64,000 nucleotides of DNA, from NCBI GenBank assembly GCA_024404115.1, contig JAKSQM010000008.1:1-64000 (forward strand). The letters are read 5' to 3'. The notes under the pieces were generated by a model. The model was not told where the DNA came from. It ran no database searches and saw only the letters and a program-made list of their open reading frames with translations. Positions 26,966-36,139 of the stretch are shown in pieces. The position numbers and the translations under genes are program-made. Position 1 is the stretch's first letter. Each line of letters opens with the position of its first letter. The DNA is from Clostridia bacterium (lineage in GTDB: Bacteria; Bacillota; Clostridia; Oscillospirales; Acutalibacteraceae).

Positions 26966-28822
26966 ATGCTTAGTAAAATTCTTTCATTTATTGCATCTTT
27001 CGTTATGCTTTTTCAGTTTATGTTCACTGCTGTGCCAGCTGTTAAGCAAAGCCCCGATGTGCTGAAAGAGCCACAGCCTCAAAGCAATCCTTTGCGTACA
27101 TTTGATAAAATTGAGGGCGTCAGCGGCAGTGAGTTTTATATCGAAAGACCGTCAACAGAGTTAAAAGAGGTTAAGGCCTCACAGTTTGGTGTTGATGCCA
27201 ATAAAGCAGATAATTTTAACGAAATAAAAAAAGCACTTGAATATTGTGCAAATAATCCAAATACAAAGCTCACATTCAGCGAGGGCACATATTATCTTGA
27301 TAATAAATCTCAACTGCTGTTTAAGGGAATGAGAAATATTCTTATTGACGGCAACGGTGCAAGGCTTGTTTTTTCAAATGTTGTTATAGGTCTTGAAATA
27401 AACGGCAGCGATTGCGTTGAATTTAACAACATTAAGTTTGATTGGGATTGGGAAAAGCACCCGCTTTCTGATATTGTAACTGTCAGAAATGCTTCGGCAA
27501 AAAATAACACTCTTGAGTTTGTTTTTGATGGCGAAAAAGAAGTGAGCGAGGACACAATTTTTGCGGCTATTTCTCAGTGCGACCCAGATACCCTCACCTA
27601 TGGCGCAAAATATTCCAATAAAGAGGTCTATGTTTATCAAAGACCCGATATGATAAAATCTGTTAAAAAGATTGATAAAAATGTTTTGCAGGTTGAGCAT
27701 GACGGCAGCTTTGGAAACTTTAAAAACGGCGATAAATTTATTTTAAGGCATTATGTTTATGACACAACCTTTGCTGTTCTTGATAATGAAAGCAAAAACA
27801 TCACATTCGATAATGTTTCAGTTTATGGCTACCCAGGCTCAGGCTTCCTTGCAAACAGTAAGGCTTCACATTTTCAGATAATCAATTCATATATCGGTGT
27901 TGAGCCAGATAAAAAAGCGGAGCGACACACATCCCTTGGTGCGGACGCAATTCATATTGCAAATTCTGACGGTTGCTTTAACATTGCCAACTGCGATATA
28001 AGCGGTCAGGGCGATGACGCACTTAATGTTCACGATGGGCTCGGCTGGGTCAAGAGCATTGACAGAAATAAAATCACACTTGAAGCAACTGCGGTTTATA
28101 TGAGAGCGGGCGATGTGCTGAAATTCAGAGATGCCCTCTTTAATGAAACAGACGCAACCGCAACAATAAAAGATATTACCTATAGCGGAGCGTATTATGA
28201 CATCACTTTTACAGAGAATGTCAGCGATAAAATCGGCTTAAATTACATTGCATATGACCTGAGCTGTTCCAGTGAAAATTATGTAGTGCGTGATAATTAT
28301 ATCCACGAAAACCGTGCAAGAGGATTTCTTCTTCAATCCCCCAACGGACTTTGCGAAAATAACAGATTTTATAAAACAGAAATGCAGGCAATTAAAATTG
28401 TTATGGATATAAGTCCGGGGCTTTGGTATGAGGGCACAGGCGTTGATAATCTTGAAATCAAGGGCAACGAATTTTTGATGTGCGATTATATTGCCACAGG
28501 CGAGGTTATCACAATCGGCTCAAATATCAGCGGCAAAACTGCCACATCAGAGCCGTTTACAAATATCAGAATAACCGATAATACATTTAAAGAATTCCCC
28601 GAAAGAGTGCTGAATGCTGATAATGTGAACGGACTCACTTTCACTGGCAACACAGTTGATGCAGGAAGCTCCCTGCCAAAAAGCCAGACGAGCGCAAGGG
28701 CGTATTTCGGCGAATACTGCGACAACATCACATTCGAAAATAATCAGTGGCAAAACTGCATTGCAGGTGAAATTGCAAAATCAAAGAAACCGTCTTTGTG
28801 GGCGATAATTAACTCAAAATAA
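26966..28822 (+). CDS. Secreted right-handed parallel beta-helix protein
   Basis: A 618-residue protein with a signal peptide (residues 1-26, ILSFIASFVMLFQFMF). A long parallel beta-helix of the pectate-lyase-like type follows: NILIDGNGARLVFSNVVIGLEINGSDCVEFNNIKFDWD, then NITFDNVSVYGYPGSGFLANSK and repeated NNRFYKT / GNTVDA rungs. Members are polysaccharide lyases, hydrolases or epimerases. DAIHIANSDGCFNIANCDISGQGDDALNVHDG carries the GDDALN-like Asp pair often seen in active sites. It is in the same operon as the flippase and acyltransferase and may trim or modify the exported polysaccharide. Confidence 0.8.
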   Translation: MLSKILSFIASFVMLFQFMFTAVPAVKQSPDVLKEPQPQSNPLRTFDKIEGVSGSEFYIERPSTELKEVKASQFGVDANKADNFNEIKKALEYCANNPNTKLTFSEGTYYLDNKSQLLFKGMRNILIDGNGARLVFSNVVIGLEINGSDCVEFNNIKFDWDWEKHPLSDIVTVRNASAKNNTLEFVFDGEKEVSEDTIFAAISQCDPDTLTYGAKYSNKEVYVYQRPDMIKSVKKIDKNVLQVEHDGSFGNFKNGDKFILRHYVYDTTFAVLDNESKNITFDNVSVYGYPGSGFLANSKASHFQIINSYIGVEPDKKAERHTSLGADAIHIANSDGCFNIANCDISGQGDDALNVHDGLGWVKSIDRNKITLEATAVYMRAGDVLKFRDALFNETDATATIKDITYSGAYYDITFTENVSDKIGLNYIAYDLSCSSENYVVRDNYIHENRARGFLLQSPNGLCENNRFYKTEMQAIKIVMDISPGLWYEGTGVDNLEIKGNEFLMCDYIATGEVITIGSNISGKTATSEPFTNIRITDNTFKEFPERVLNADNVNGLTFTGNTVDAGSSLPKSQTSARAYFGEYCDNITFENNQWQNCIAGEIAKSKKPSLWAIINSK

Positions 28823-28825
28823 AAT

Positions 28826-28870
28826 CAGGCTGTATCAAAGTGCGCAATGCCCTCTGATACAGCCTTTTGC
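28826..28870 (+). terminator. Intrinsic terminator after the polysaccharide operon
   Basis: GGCTGTATCA (28828-28837) pairs with TGATACAGCC (28855-28864), followed by TTTTGCTTT. The adjacent spore-protein gene converges from the other side. Confidence 0.8.
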
Positions 28871-28911
28871 TTTGCCGTCATTCAGATAAAGAACGGCTGA
28901 TTAAAGCAAAT

Positions 28912-29106
28912 TTATTTCATATTCTTCTCGTAAGATTCGATCATCTTCTTAACCATCTGACCGCCTACTGAACCTGCCTGCTTAGAGGTAAGGTCGCCAT
29001 TGTAACCCTGCTTAAGGTTAACGCCTACTTCTGAAGCTGCTTCCATCTTGAATCTGTTAAGAGCCTCTTTTGCTTCGGGTACAACATTCTTGTTGCTTGA
29101 TGCCAT
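28912..29106 (-). CDS. Small acid-soluble spore protein, alpha/beta type
   Basis: A 64-residue protein of the SspA-D/alpha-beta SASP family: VVPEAKEALNRFKMEAASEVGV includes the GPR-protease-type site (FKMEAASE), followed by GYNGDLTSKQAGSVGGQMVKKMIESYE. These proteins coat and protect spore DNA and are degraded at germination. It is the clearest sign that the organism forms endospores. AAGGAGTG precedes the ATG. It is monocistronic. Confidence 0.96.
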   Translation of the reverse strand: MASSNKNVVPEAKEALNRFKMEAASEVGVNLKQGYNGDLTSKQAGSVGGQMVKKMIESYEKNMK

Positions 29107-29143
29107 TTCGTTTCACTCCTTCGCAATCTGATTGCGTTTGCAG

Positions 29144-29173
29144 TAATATTCTTTGCGGGATTTTTAAAAATAC
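29144..29173 (-). promoter_or_regulatory. Possible forespore (sigma-G/F-like) promoter for the spore protein
   Basis: On the minus strand GTATT (29173-29169), an 18-base spacer and AATATTA (29150-29144) approximate the forespore sigma pattern (GHATR, CATNNTA). The -10 lacks the usual first C. The position, about 38 bases before the start codon, is right. Confidence 0.4.
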
Positions 29174-29217
29174 AAGTGAAAAATTTTGTCAATTTTCAAT
29201 CAGTTTTATTTATTAAA

Positions 29218-29246
29218 TTGACAAAATATTTTTACACATATATAAT
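29218..29246 (+). promoter_or_regulatory. Consensus sigma-A promoter for the esterase-rhamnosidase genes
   Basis: A perfect TTGACA (29218-29223), a 17-base spacer and a perfect TATAAT (29241-29246) lie 23 bases before the esterase ATG. The -35 lies within a 13-bp perfect inverted repeat (29183-29195 and 29215-29227) that could be an operator. Confidence 0.85.
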
Positions 29247-29268
29247 TAAATAAACGGGAGGTCAGATT

Positions 29269-31527
29269 ATGAAAAAATTTTTTAAAATAATAATTTCAGC
29301 GGTTCTCTGCATTTGTTTTGTAATTGGCACTGCACCGCTGAGCTTTGCAAAGGGCGAAGAGCCGACAGCAAAGCTTAATAATGTTTACGGAAACAATATG
29401 CTCTTTCAGCAGAAAAAAGAGGTTCGCCTTGTTGGTAAGGGCAAGAGCGGAGCAGAGATTGGCTGTGAGCTTTTAGACAGCAGCGGCAACGGCATCTGCA
29501 AAGAGAAAAGTTATGCCAGCAAAAGCGGCACATTCACAGTTACATTCAAAGCACCTGCAGGCGGCTACGAAAATTACACCATTAATCTTTATGAAAACGG
29601 AGCTTTGTTCCAGACACTTAAAGATGTTGCTTTTGGTGAATTGTGGCTTGCAAGCGGTCAGTCAAATATGCAGTATGGCTTCGCTCAGAGCAGTACATAT
29701 AAAGAAAATTCCAAGCGCAGCGAATGGATGAGATTTTTATATGTTGATCCGTTTGCAACTTATAACGGAAGCGAAAATGAATTTCCATACGAAGCTCAGC
29801 AGGATATTGAAAGCGGCAGCTGTTGCTGGCTGAAAGGCAACGATAACATTAACTCTGTTTCAGCTGTTTCAGTTTATTTTGCGCAGGATTTGCAAAGAAA
29901 GCTTGATATGCCAGTTGGCGTGCTTACACCAAACCTTGGCGGAAGTCTGCTTGTTACATGGCTTGCAAGAGAAACTGTAGACAGCGATCAGAAATTCGCT
30001 GATTACATTAAAGAACAGGGTCTTTACCTTGCAGAAAATGAATGGGAAAGCAGTAAGGTTGACTGGTTCAGAACAATGACATCAAACTATAATAAAAAGG
30101 TTGCGCCCCTGCGTAATTTCAACATTGCAGGTATGATCTGGTATCAGGGTGAGTCTGAAATTCTTTTGGATTGGGAAATCGGCTATTACAAAAGAGGTCT
30201 TGAGCTTCTTCAGTCATCATACAGCGAGCTTTTCAGATTCAGCGGAAAAATGCCGTTTATCGCAACGCAGGTTGCACCTTTTGAATATACCGATAAAAAG
30301 CTCAATCTTCACAATGACGAGTTTATTCAGTTCCAGATGGAAGATGAAGTATCCCGTGCAATTACAACAATTTATGATATAAGCCTCAGCTACATCCCAG
30401 CTTCCGGCGGAATTCACCCCGAAACAAAACAGCCTGTTGGCGAAAGAATGTCTGCTTGCGCACAGGGGCTTGTTTATGGCATGAATAACTGCCACACAGC
30501 CGCAACAGTTGAAAGCACAAAAATTGACGGCAGCGATTTTTATGTAACATTTAAAAATACTGGCGACGGTCTTGTTGCAGGCGGCGATTATTTAAGAGGC
30601 TTTGCTCTTTGTGGAGAGGGTGGAGTTTATGTTCAGGCAAATGCAGAAATTGTAAGCGAAAACACTGTCCGCATTTTCTGCGACGAGGTTGAAAATCCTG
30701 TTGCTGCCGCATACGCATTCTCTGAAAACAATACAGAGTCAAATCTTTATTCATCAATGAATGGCGAAAAATTTATGCCTGTTGCTCCCTTTGCAACATA
30801 CACAGAGGATGACGCTCTTTATTGGGAAGATCCCTCGTGGGCAAGATGCGACAGCGAAAAGGCATGGTTCCTTGCAGGCAATTCAGACGCAGGCTCATTT
30901 GATGTCTGGAACAGCGAAAATGCAGATGTTTCAGTTGATAACGAAAATCAGTTTGAGGGCGAGGGCTGTATCAATGTTAAGTCAGAAAGTGATAAAAAAG
31001 CTTTCTCAATCAGCCCTGTTTATACATACAATAAAGACAAAAAGACAGTGTATTATGACCATATGATTACTGACTGGAGCAAATACAACACTCTTTCAGT
31101 AATGGTTAAAAATAACGGCGAAAACGATGTTCAGCTTGATAAGCTTAAATTCTATGTGAACGGTGTTACATGGTTCTCACCCGATGTCAACGGCAATTGC
31201 GAATCGGGTGCAGTTATCCCCGCAGACGGTCAGTGGCATAAACTGACATTTGACCTTGACAGGCTTTATCTTCACGGCAACGAGTGCGGTGCGATTTATT
31301 CAAGAAAAAAGCTTGCAGATGTAAAATCCTTTGAGCTTTGCTTTAAAGACGGCAAGGGTCAGAGCTCCGATATAAGCATTGATGATTTCCGCTTCGGCGG
31401 GGATGCCTCAAAGGGTAAGGCAGGATTCTTTGAACCCTGCGTTCAGCGTGCAGATAATCCGTGGGAGTTTTTCTGCTCACTGTTCACAACATTTTTCAGC
31501 TTTATAGCAAACATCTTTAAAGGATAA
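29269..31527 (+). CDS. Secreted sialate O-acetylesterase-like SGNH esterase
   Basis: A 752-residue protein with a signal peptide (residues 1-27). The SGNH/SASA esterase core has LWLASGQSNMQYGF (block I Ser), MIWYQGESE and GGIHPETKQPVGER (catalytic His region). An additional C-terminal beta-sandwich (about residues 525-715), resembling a carbohydrate-binding module (GSFDVWNSENADVSVDNENQFEGEG-type), is present. It probably removes acetyl groups from sugars outside the cell. It is followed 12 bases later by a GH78 rhamnosidase, suggesting joint attack on acetylated rhamnose-containing glycans such as rhamnogalacturonan. That pairing is inference. Confidence 0.85.
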   Translation: MKKFFKIIISAVLCICFVIGTAPLSFAKGEEPTAKLNNVYGNNMLFQQKKEVRLVGKGKSGAEIGCELLDSSGNGICKEKSYASKSGTFTVTFKAPAGGYENYTINLYENGALFQTLKDVAFGELWLASGQSNMQYGFAQSSTYKENSKRSEWMRFLYVDPFATYNGSENEFPYEAQQDIESGSCCWLKGNDNINSVSAVSVYFAQDLQRKLDMPVGVLTPNLGGSLLVTWLARETVDSDQKFADYIKEQGLYLAENEWESSKVDWFRTMTSNYNKKVAPLRNFNIAGMIWYQGESEILLDWEIGYYKRGLELLQSSYSELFRFSGKMPFIATQVAPFEYTDKKLNLHNDEFIQFQMEDEVSRAITTIYDISLSYIPASGGIHPETKQPVGERMSACAQGLVYGMNNCHTAATVESTKIDGSDFYVTFKNTGDGLVAGGDYLRGFALCGEGGVYVQANAEIVSENTVRIFCDEVENPVAAAYAFSENNTESNLYSSMNGEKFMPVAPFATYTEDDALYWEDPSWARCDSEKAWFLAGNSDAGSFDVWNSENADVSVDNENQFEGEGCINVKSESDKKAFSISPVYTYNKDKKTVYYDHMITDWSKYNTLSVMVKNNGENDVQLDKLKFYVNGVTWFSPDVNGNCESGAVIPADGQWHKLTFDLDRLYLHGNECGAIYSRKKLADVKSFELCFKDGKGQSSDISIDDFRFGGDASKGKAGFFEPCVQRADNPWEFFCSLFTTFFSFIANIFKG

Positions 31528-31539
31528 GGAGAATATATA

Positions 31540-33975
31540 ATGTCAGACTTTTTCTCACAGGCAAAATTTATTACAACCGAATTTGATAATTATTTTTCAT
31601 CAAAAAATTTACCATGGGGTCAGAAAAAACCTAAGCTTTATCAGCACACAGACCTTGTTCCGTGGAAAGGACTTCCAATGTTCCTCAAAGATTTTGAGAT
31701 TGATTCAGTGGAAGATGCAAAGCTTTATTTCACCTCACTTGGCTGCATTGATATTTACATCAACGGCAAAAGGCTTGAGGGTGCAGAGATGAAACCCGGC
31801 TGGTCAACATACAACAAAAGAGCACTTTATATGTGCAAGGATGTTTCTTCAATGCTCACTGTTGGCAAAAACAGAATTCTTGCAGTTGTTTCAACAGGCT
31901 GGTACACAGGCAGAATCGCAGGCGGAATTTATGGTGAAGACTCACCTGCCGCAATGCTTTCACTGGTGTGCGGCGGCAAAACAGTTGCTGCAACAGATGA
32001 AAGCTGGCTTTGCACCGTTGGCGGTCAGATAAAAACAGCCGACATCTGGGACGGCGAATACAGAGATGGCAGAGAGGACAACTACACCGATATTTCAAAG
32101 ACAGATTATGAGCTGAAGGATTGGGAGAATGCAGAAATTTATGATTATAAAGGCGAGGTAACTCCCTTTATCGGTTCAGAGGTTAAGGTTCGTGATGGAC
32201 TTTCACTGAAGCCTCAGAAGATTACAATTTCTGACGGCATTGTTTATAACGGCACACATTACGGCAAAATCCATGTTTGTGAAGAAAATAGTGCAATGCC
32301 TTTCACACTTAAAATCGGTCAGAAAGTTACACTTGATATGGGACAGGAAACTGTCGGCTGGCTTAAAATTAAAGTTAAAGCTCCTGAGGGAACAGAAATC
32401 AAAATGCGTTATGCAGAGTTCCTTAATGACAGCGGTGATATGAACCGTGGCAATGACGGCCCCGAGGGTTCTGTTTATACAATCAATCTCCGCTCCGCTC
32501 TTGGCAAGGCATTTTATGTAGCGGGCGGTGATGTTGAGGAATACAAGCCTGTTTTCACATTCTTCGGCTACAGATTTGTTGAAATCTGCGCAGATAACGA
32601 GGTTGAAATTTTTGACCTCACCGCAGAGGTTGTTGGCAATGACAACATTGAAACAGGTAAAATTGAAACATCACACCCGATGGTAAACAAGCTTTTCTCC
32701 AACGCACTTTGGGGTCAGAGAAGCAACTACCTCAGTGTTCCCACCGATTGCCCGCAGAGAGATGAGCGACTTGGCTGGACAGGCGACGCTCAGGCATTCA
32801 GCACAACTGCCGCATATAACGCAAATGTTTATGGCTTCTTCCGCAAATGGATGCAGGATATGAGAGATAATCAGGGCGAAACAGGCGCATATGCCGATGT
32901 TAACCCAAGAGTTGGCTGCTGCTCCAGTGAGGATGCTTGCGCATGGGGTGATGCAGGTGTTATCATCCCCTACAATCTTTATAAGATTTATGGCGACGGC
33001 GCAATGATCAAAGAGCATTTTGACTCAATGGATAAATATGTTACAGGTCTTGTTGATAAATACGGCTATTCAGGTCCTATTCCCCGTTATGGTGATTGGC
33101 TTGCATATGACTGGTGCGACAATAAATTCATTTCGTCAGCATATTTTGTTCGTGATATTGATATGATGATTGAGATGTGCGCCGTTGCAGGCAGAGAGGA
33201 CAGAAAGGATTATTACAAGGATTTAAGAGTTAAAGCATACGAGTTTTTCTGCGATAACTTTATGAAAGACGGCGTGCCTGTTGAAAAAACACAGTGCAAC
33301 AAGATAATTGCTCTTGCATTCGGTCTGATTGAAAAAGATAAAGAGCCCGAGCTTGCTGAGGCACTTGCACAGCAGATTAAGGATAACGGCGATAGGCTTT
33401 CATGCGGATTCCTTGGCACATATAATCTTTGCCCCACACTTTCAAAATTCGGCAAGGATAAGACAGCATACAATCTTCTTCTTCAGAGAAATGAGCCGTC
33501 ATGGTTCTACAGCATTGACCAGGGTGCAACAACAATCTGGGAGCGTTGGAATTCTTATACTAAAGAAAACGGCTTCGGCGATGTTGGCATGAATTCATTC
33601 AACCACTATGCTTATGGCGCAATTGTTGAGTGGATGTATCGCTACATGGCAGGCATTGAGCCTGTTGAGGCAGGATTTGGCACATTCACACTTTGCCCGA
33701 GAATTGATATGAGAACCGCTGATGAAATGCCCGAGGGACAGGAAAACATCAAGTGGGTTAAGGCAGAGTTCAACTCTGTAAAGGGACTTATTAAGAGTGA
33801 GTGGAACACCGAAAACGGACTTACATATAAATGCACCGTTCCAGAGGGAACAAAGGCATTCCTCACTCTTCCCGCTGTTTCTGACAAGGTAACTGTAAAC
33901 GGCAACGAGTTCTCTGTTACTGGCGAAAAATATGAAGCAGAGCTTGACGCAGGCGAATATACATTTGTTTTTTAA
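31540..33975 (+). CDS. Glycoside hydrolase family 78 alpha-L-rhamnosidase
   Basis: An 811-residue cytoplasmic-looking protein (no signal peptide). Domain order fits GH78: an N-terminal beta-sandwich with YINGKRLEGAEMKPGWSTYNKRALY, then the concanavalin-like domain, then the (alpha/alpha)6 barrel starting at SVPTDCPQRDERLGWTGDAQAF, which contains the catalytic acidic residues, and a C-terminal beta domain. Later barrel motifs are GDWLAYDW and GATTIWERWNSY. It removes terminal alpha-L-rhamnose. It is co-transcribed with the upstream secreted esterase; rhamnosides would need to be imported by transporters outside this pair. Confidence 0.93.
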   Translation: MSDFFSQAKFITTEFDNYFSSKNLPWGQKKPKLYQHTDLVPWKGLPMFLKDFEIDSVEDAKLYFTSLGCIDIYINGKRLEGAEMKPGWSTYNKRALYMCKDVSSMLTVGKNRILAVVSTGWYTGRIAGGIYGEDSPAAMLSLVCGGKTVAATDESWLCTVGGQIKTADIWDGEYRDGREDNYTDISKTDYELKDWENAEIYDYKGEVTPFIGSEVKVRDGLSLKPQKITISDGIVYNGTHYGKIHVCEENSAMPFTLKIGQKVTLDMGQETVGWLKIKVKAPEGTEIKMRYAEFLNDSGDMNRGNDGPEGSVYTINLRSALGKAFYVAGGDVEEYKPVFTFFGYRFVEICADNEVEIFDLTAEVVGNDNIETGKIETSHPMVNKLFSNALWGQRSNYLSVPTDCPQRDERLGWTGDAQAFSTTAAYNANVYGFFRKWMQDMRDNQGETGAYADVNPRVGCCSSEDACAWGDAGVIIPYNLYKIYGDGAMIKEHFDSMDKYVTGLVDKYGYSGPIPRYGDWLAYDWCDNKFISSAYFVRDIDMMIEMCAVAGREDRKDYYKDLRVKAYEFFCDNFMKDGVPVEKTQCNKIIALAFGLIEKDKEPELAEALAQQIKDNGDRLSCGFLGTYNLCPTLSKFGKDKTAYNLLLQRNEPSWFYSIDQGATTIWERWNSYTKENGFGDVGMNSFNHYAYGAIVEWMYRYMAGIEPVEAGFGTFTLCPRIDMRTADEMPEGQENIKWVKAEFNSVKGLIKSEWNTENGLTYKCTVPEGTKAFLTLPAVSDKVTVNGNEFSVTGEKYEAELDAGEYTFVF

Positions 33976-34005
33976 TTGCAGATTTAACTCAATGGAGGTT
34001 TTGCT

Positions 34006-34326
34006 ATGGATGCCAAAACGAGAATTAAAGAGCTGATGAAGCAAAAGAATATAACTGAATACAGATTGTCAAAGTTGAGCGGACTTTCACAAAGCACCAT
34101 TTCTAATATATTCAACAGAAACACCGAGCCGACTTTGCCCACGCTTGAAGCAATTTGCAACGGACTTGATATTTCTCTTGCACAGTTCTTTTGCGATAGC
34201 GAAAACGAAACAGCCGTTTATCTGACAAATGAGCAGAAAGAAATTTTTGATAAATGGCTTTTGCTTACATCACAACAGCGAAGCCTTGTTGAAAAAATAA
34301 TTGATTCCTATACCGATAAAAATTAA
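34006..34326 (+). CDS. XRE-family helix-turn-helix regulator
   Basis: A 106-residue protein with an N-terminal HTH (TEYRLSKLSGLSQSTISNIFNRNTEPTLPTLEAICNGLDISLAQFF) and a C-terminal helix. It starts after ATGGAGG, 30 bases past the rhamnosidase, so it may be the third gene of that operon and regulate it. It is not closely similar to the XRE protein at 1276. Confidence 0.88.
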   Translation: MDAKTRIKELMKQKNITEYRLSKLSGLSQSTISNIFNRNTEPTLPTLEAICNGLDISLAQFFCDSENETAVYLTNEQKEIFDKWLLLTSQQRSLVEKIIDSYTDKN

Positions 34327-34340
34327 ATAAGAAAACAAAA

Positions 34341-34379
34341 AACGGAACATACCGCAAAAAGTATGTTCCGTTAAATTTT
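34341..34379. terminator. Bidirectional terminator
   Basis: AACGGAACATAC (34341-34352) pairs perfectly with GTATGTTCCGTT (34361-34372), then AAATTTTT. It ends the plus-strand XRE gene and the minus-strand pduL. Confidence 0.88.
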
Positions 34380-34392
34380 TATGTTAAGTCTA

Positions 34393-34971
34393 TTAGTCAG
34401 CGATGATTTCGCCCATAAGACCGGGCGTTGCAAAAGCTGCGTTTGATTCATCTGTATCAATGTGCATTGCAAGAGCATATTTGGGGCTTACTCTTACGAT
34501 AACATCACCGAAAACAAGGCTTCTGCCATCTGATTCAACCTTAACGCTTACAATCTGCTTGTCAGCAATGCCGAAATTCTCTGCATCTTCGGGAGTTGCA
34601 TGGATGTGTCTCTTTGCAACGATAACGCCTTTTTCAATGTCGATTTCGCCGGCAGGTCCAACGATTTTGCATGAGCCGCTGCCCTCAAGGTCGCCAGATT
34701 CACGGCAGGGAGCAACAACGCCGATTGAACGTGCATCACTTGCAGAAAGCTCTACCTGGGTTTCGGGGCGAACAGGTCCAAGAATAGAAACTTTGGGGAA
34801 AGATCCCTTAGCGCCGATAACCTGAACTCTCTCTTCGCAAGCGAACTGACCAGGCTGTGATAAATCCTTTTTATGTGTAAGCTCATAGCCTGCACCGAAA
34901 AGTGTTTCAAGATCTGCCTGTGAAACGTGAACGTGTCTTGCTGATGTCTCAACTAATACTTCTTTTTTCAT
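34393..34971 (-). CDS. pduL: Phosphate propanoyl/acetyltransferase, PduL type
   Basis: A 192-residue protein with both PduL metal-binding blocks: VETSARHVHVSQADLE at the N terminus and IVAKRHIHATPEDAENFG. PduL converts acyl-CoA and phosphate to acyl phosphate, for ATP generation. No N-terminal encapsulation peptide is seen: the conserved domain begins at residue 3. No microcompartment shell gene is nearby, so this is probably a cytoplasmic 'metabolic' PduL serving acetate formation in place of Pta. It is 24 bases downstream of the exported protein gene at 34996 and shares its transcript or has a promoter within it. Confidence 0.92.
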   Translation of the reverse strand: MKKEVLVETSARHVHVSQADLETLFGAGYELTHKKDLSQPGQFACEERVQVIGAKGSFPKVSILGPVRPETQVELSASDARSIGVVAPCRESGDLEGSGSCKIVGPAGEIDIEKGVIVAKRHIHATPEDAENFGIADKQIVSVKVESDGRSLVFGDVIVRVSPKYALAMHIDTDESNAAFATPGLMGEIIAD

Positions 34972-34995
34972 TTTAAAAACCTCACTTAGTTTAAA

Positions 34996-36072
34996 TTACC
35001 ATTTAAATTTATAAGACTGCTTGCCGCCAAAGGGAGCGTCAATGCCGCCGAATGAATCAACATGAAGAATCCATGTGTAATCATAGTTGGCTGTGAGCAT
35101 ATTGCCTGTTTTAGCGTCAATTGTGCAGATTATTTCACCTTTTTTGTAGCCTGTTTTAAGTCCTGTTAGGAACGACTTTGCCGCACCTGCATTTTCGTTG
35201 ATGTCCCCTGCTTTAACAACAGAGAATGCCTTTGGATGATGACCTGTGCCGTTTGCAGGGTTATCTGAAAGTTCATCATCAAGAAGATGAAGAGTGATTG
35301 TGTAAATGCCGTCTTTTTCAGTGCAGCTTGCATCTTTAAGGTCTGCGGCTGTCAGCTTACTTGCCCAGGCTTCTTTTTCAACAGGGTAATACTTAACCTT
35401 ATCTGCCTGTGATGTGATTGTAAGACCTGTCTTTTCTTTGTTGGGACCCATAAATGAGTTGATGAGCTTGTTTACCATTGATTCAAGTCCGCCAAGGCTT
35501 GCAAGGTTAATGCTTCCTGACTGATAGCTTTCATCATTAACAATTGTGATTGCCTTTGCGTGTGGCTTGATGTTGTTTACAGAAGCGTTGAAATACTTAA
35601 CAATCTCTTCTTTTGTTGAGGGTACCTTGCTCTCAGCTTTTTTATCAGATGATTTGTTGTCAGCAGACTTCTGAGGATGATCCTCTTTTGCAGCAGGTGT
35701 TTCTGTTGATGTGCCATTATTTTTGCCATCTGTAACGATGTCATCAATAACATCACCGTCATCTGGTTCGCTTGATGATATACCTGAATCAACAGGAGTT
35801 TCTATGCCGATGTCATCTTTTGGTGTAACATCGCCACTGACAAATTCTGACTGCGGTTTAGTCAGGTCATCAATGATTTTTTTGTTGGTTTCTTCAATCT
35901 TATTTGAGCACATTGCAAAAGAGCCAATGAAAAGTGCCGCACCAAGTGCCAACGCAATACCTTTGATAACCAAAGGCTTTGTTTCGCTTGCCTTTGCCTT
36001 AGGTGCCTCTTCAATTGTTTGTGTTTCAATGTTTACAGGTTCATTGACCTTTGAGCTTTTATCATTTGCCAT
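34996..36072 (-). CDS. Single-pass membrane protein with exported domain, function unknown
   Basis: A 358-residue protein. An N-terminal ~38-residue charged cytoplasmic tail precedes one transmembrane helix (GIALALGAALFIGSFAMC). A Ser/Asp/Thr-rich linker follows (about 75-150, DIGIETPVDSGISSSEPDDGD), then an exported domain (about 155-358) with strands such as AITIVNDESYQSGSINLASLGGLESMVNKL and IICTIDAKTGNMLTANYDYTWILH. The domain resembles lipid- or pilus-associated beta-rich domains only loosely; I do not recognise it. A good promoter precedes it and pduL follows. Confidence 0.7.
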   Translation of the reverse strand: MANDKSSKVNEPVNIETQTIEEAPKAKASETKPLVIKGIALALGAALFIGSFAMCSNKIEETNKKIIDDLTKPQSEFVSGDVTPKDDIGIETPVDSGISSSEPDDGDVIDDIVTDGKNNGTSTETPAAKEDHPQKSADNKSSDKKAESKVPSTKEEIVKYFNASVNNIKPHAKAITIVNDESYQSGSINLASLGGLESMVNKLINSFMGPNKEKTGLTITSQADKVKYYPVEKEAWASKLTAADLKDASCTEKDGIYTITLHLLDDELSDNPANGTGHHPKAFSVVKAGDINENAGAAKSFLTGLKTGYKKGEIICTIDAKTGNMLTANYDYTWILHVDSFGGIDAPFGGKQSYKFKW

Positions 36073-36102
36073 AAAAAAACCTCCAAGTTACTGATAGACT
36101 AC

Positions 36103-36131
36103 ATTATAATGCAAAATGTACTTTTTTGCAA
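36103..36131 (-). promoter_or_regulatory. Sigma-A promoter for the 34.9-36.1 kb genes
   Basis: On the minus strand TTGCAA (36131-36126), a 17-base spacer and TATAAT (36108-36103) lie about 30 bases before the start. Confidence 0.75.
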
Positions 36132-36139
36132 CAACTTTT

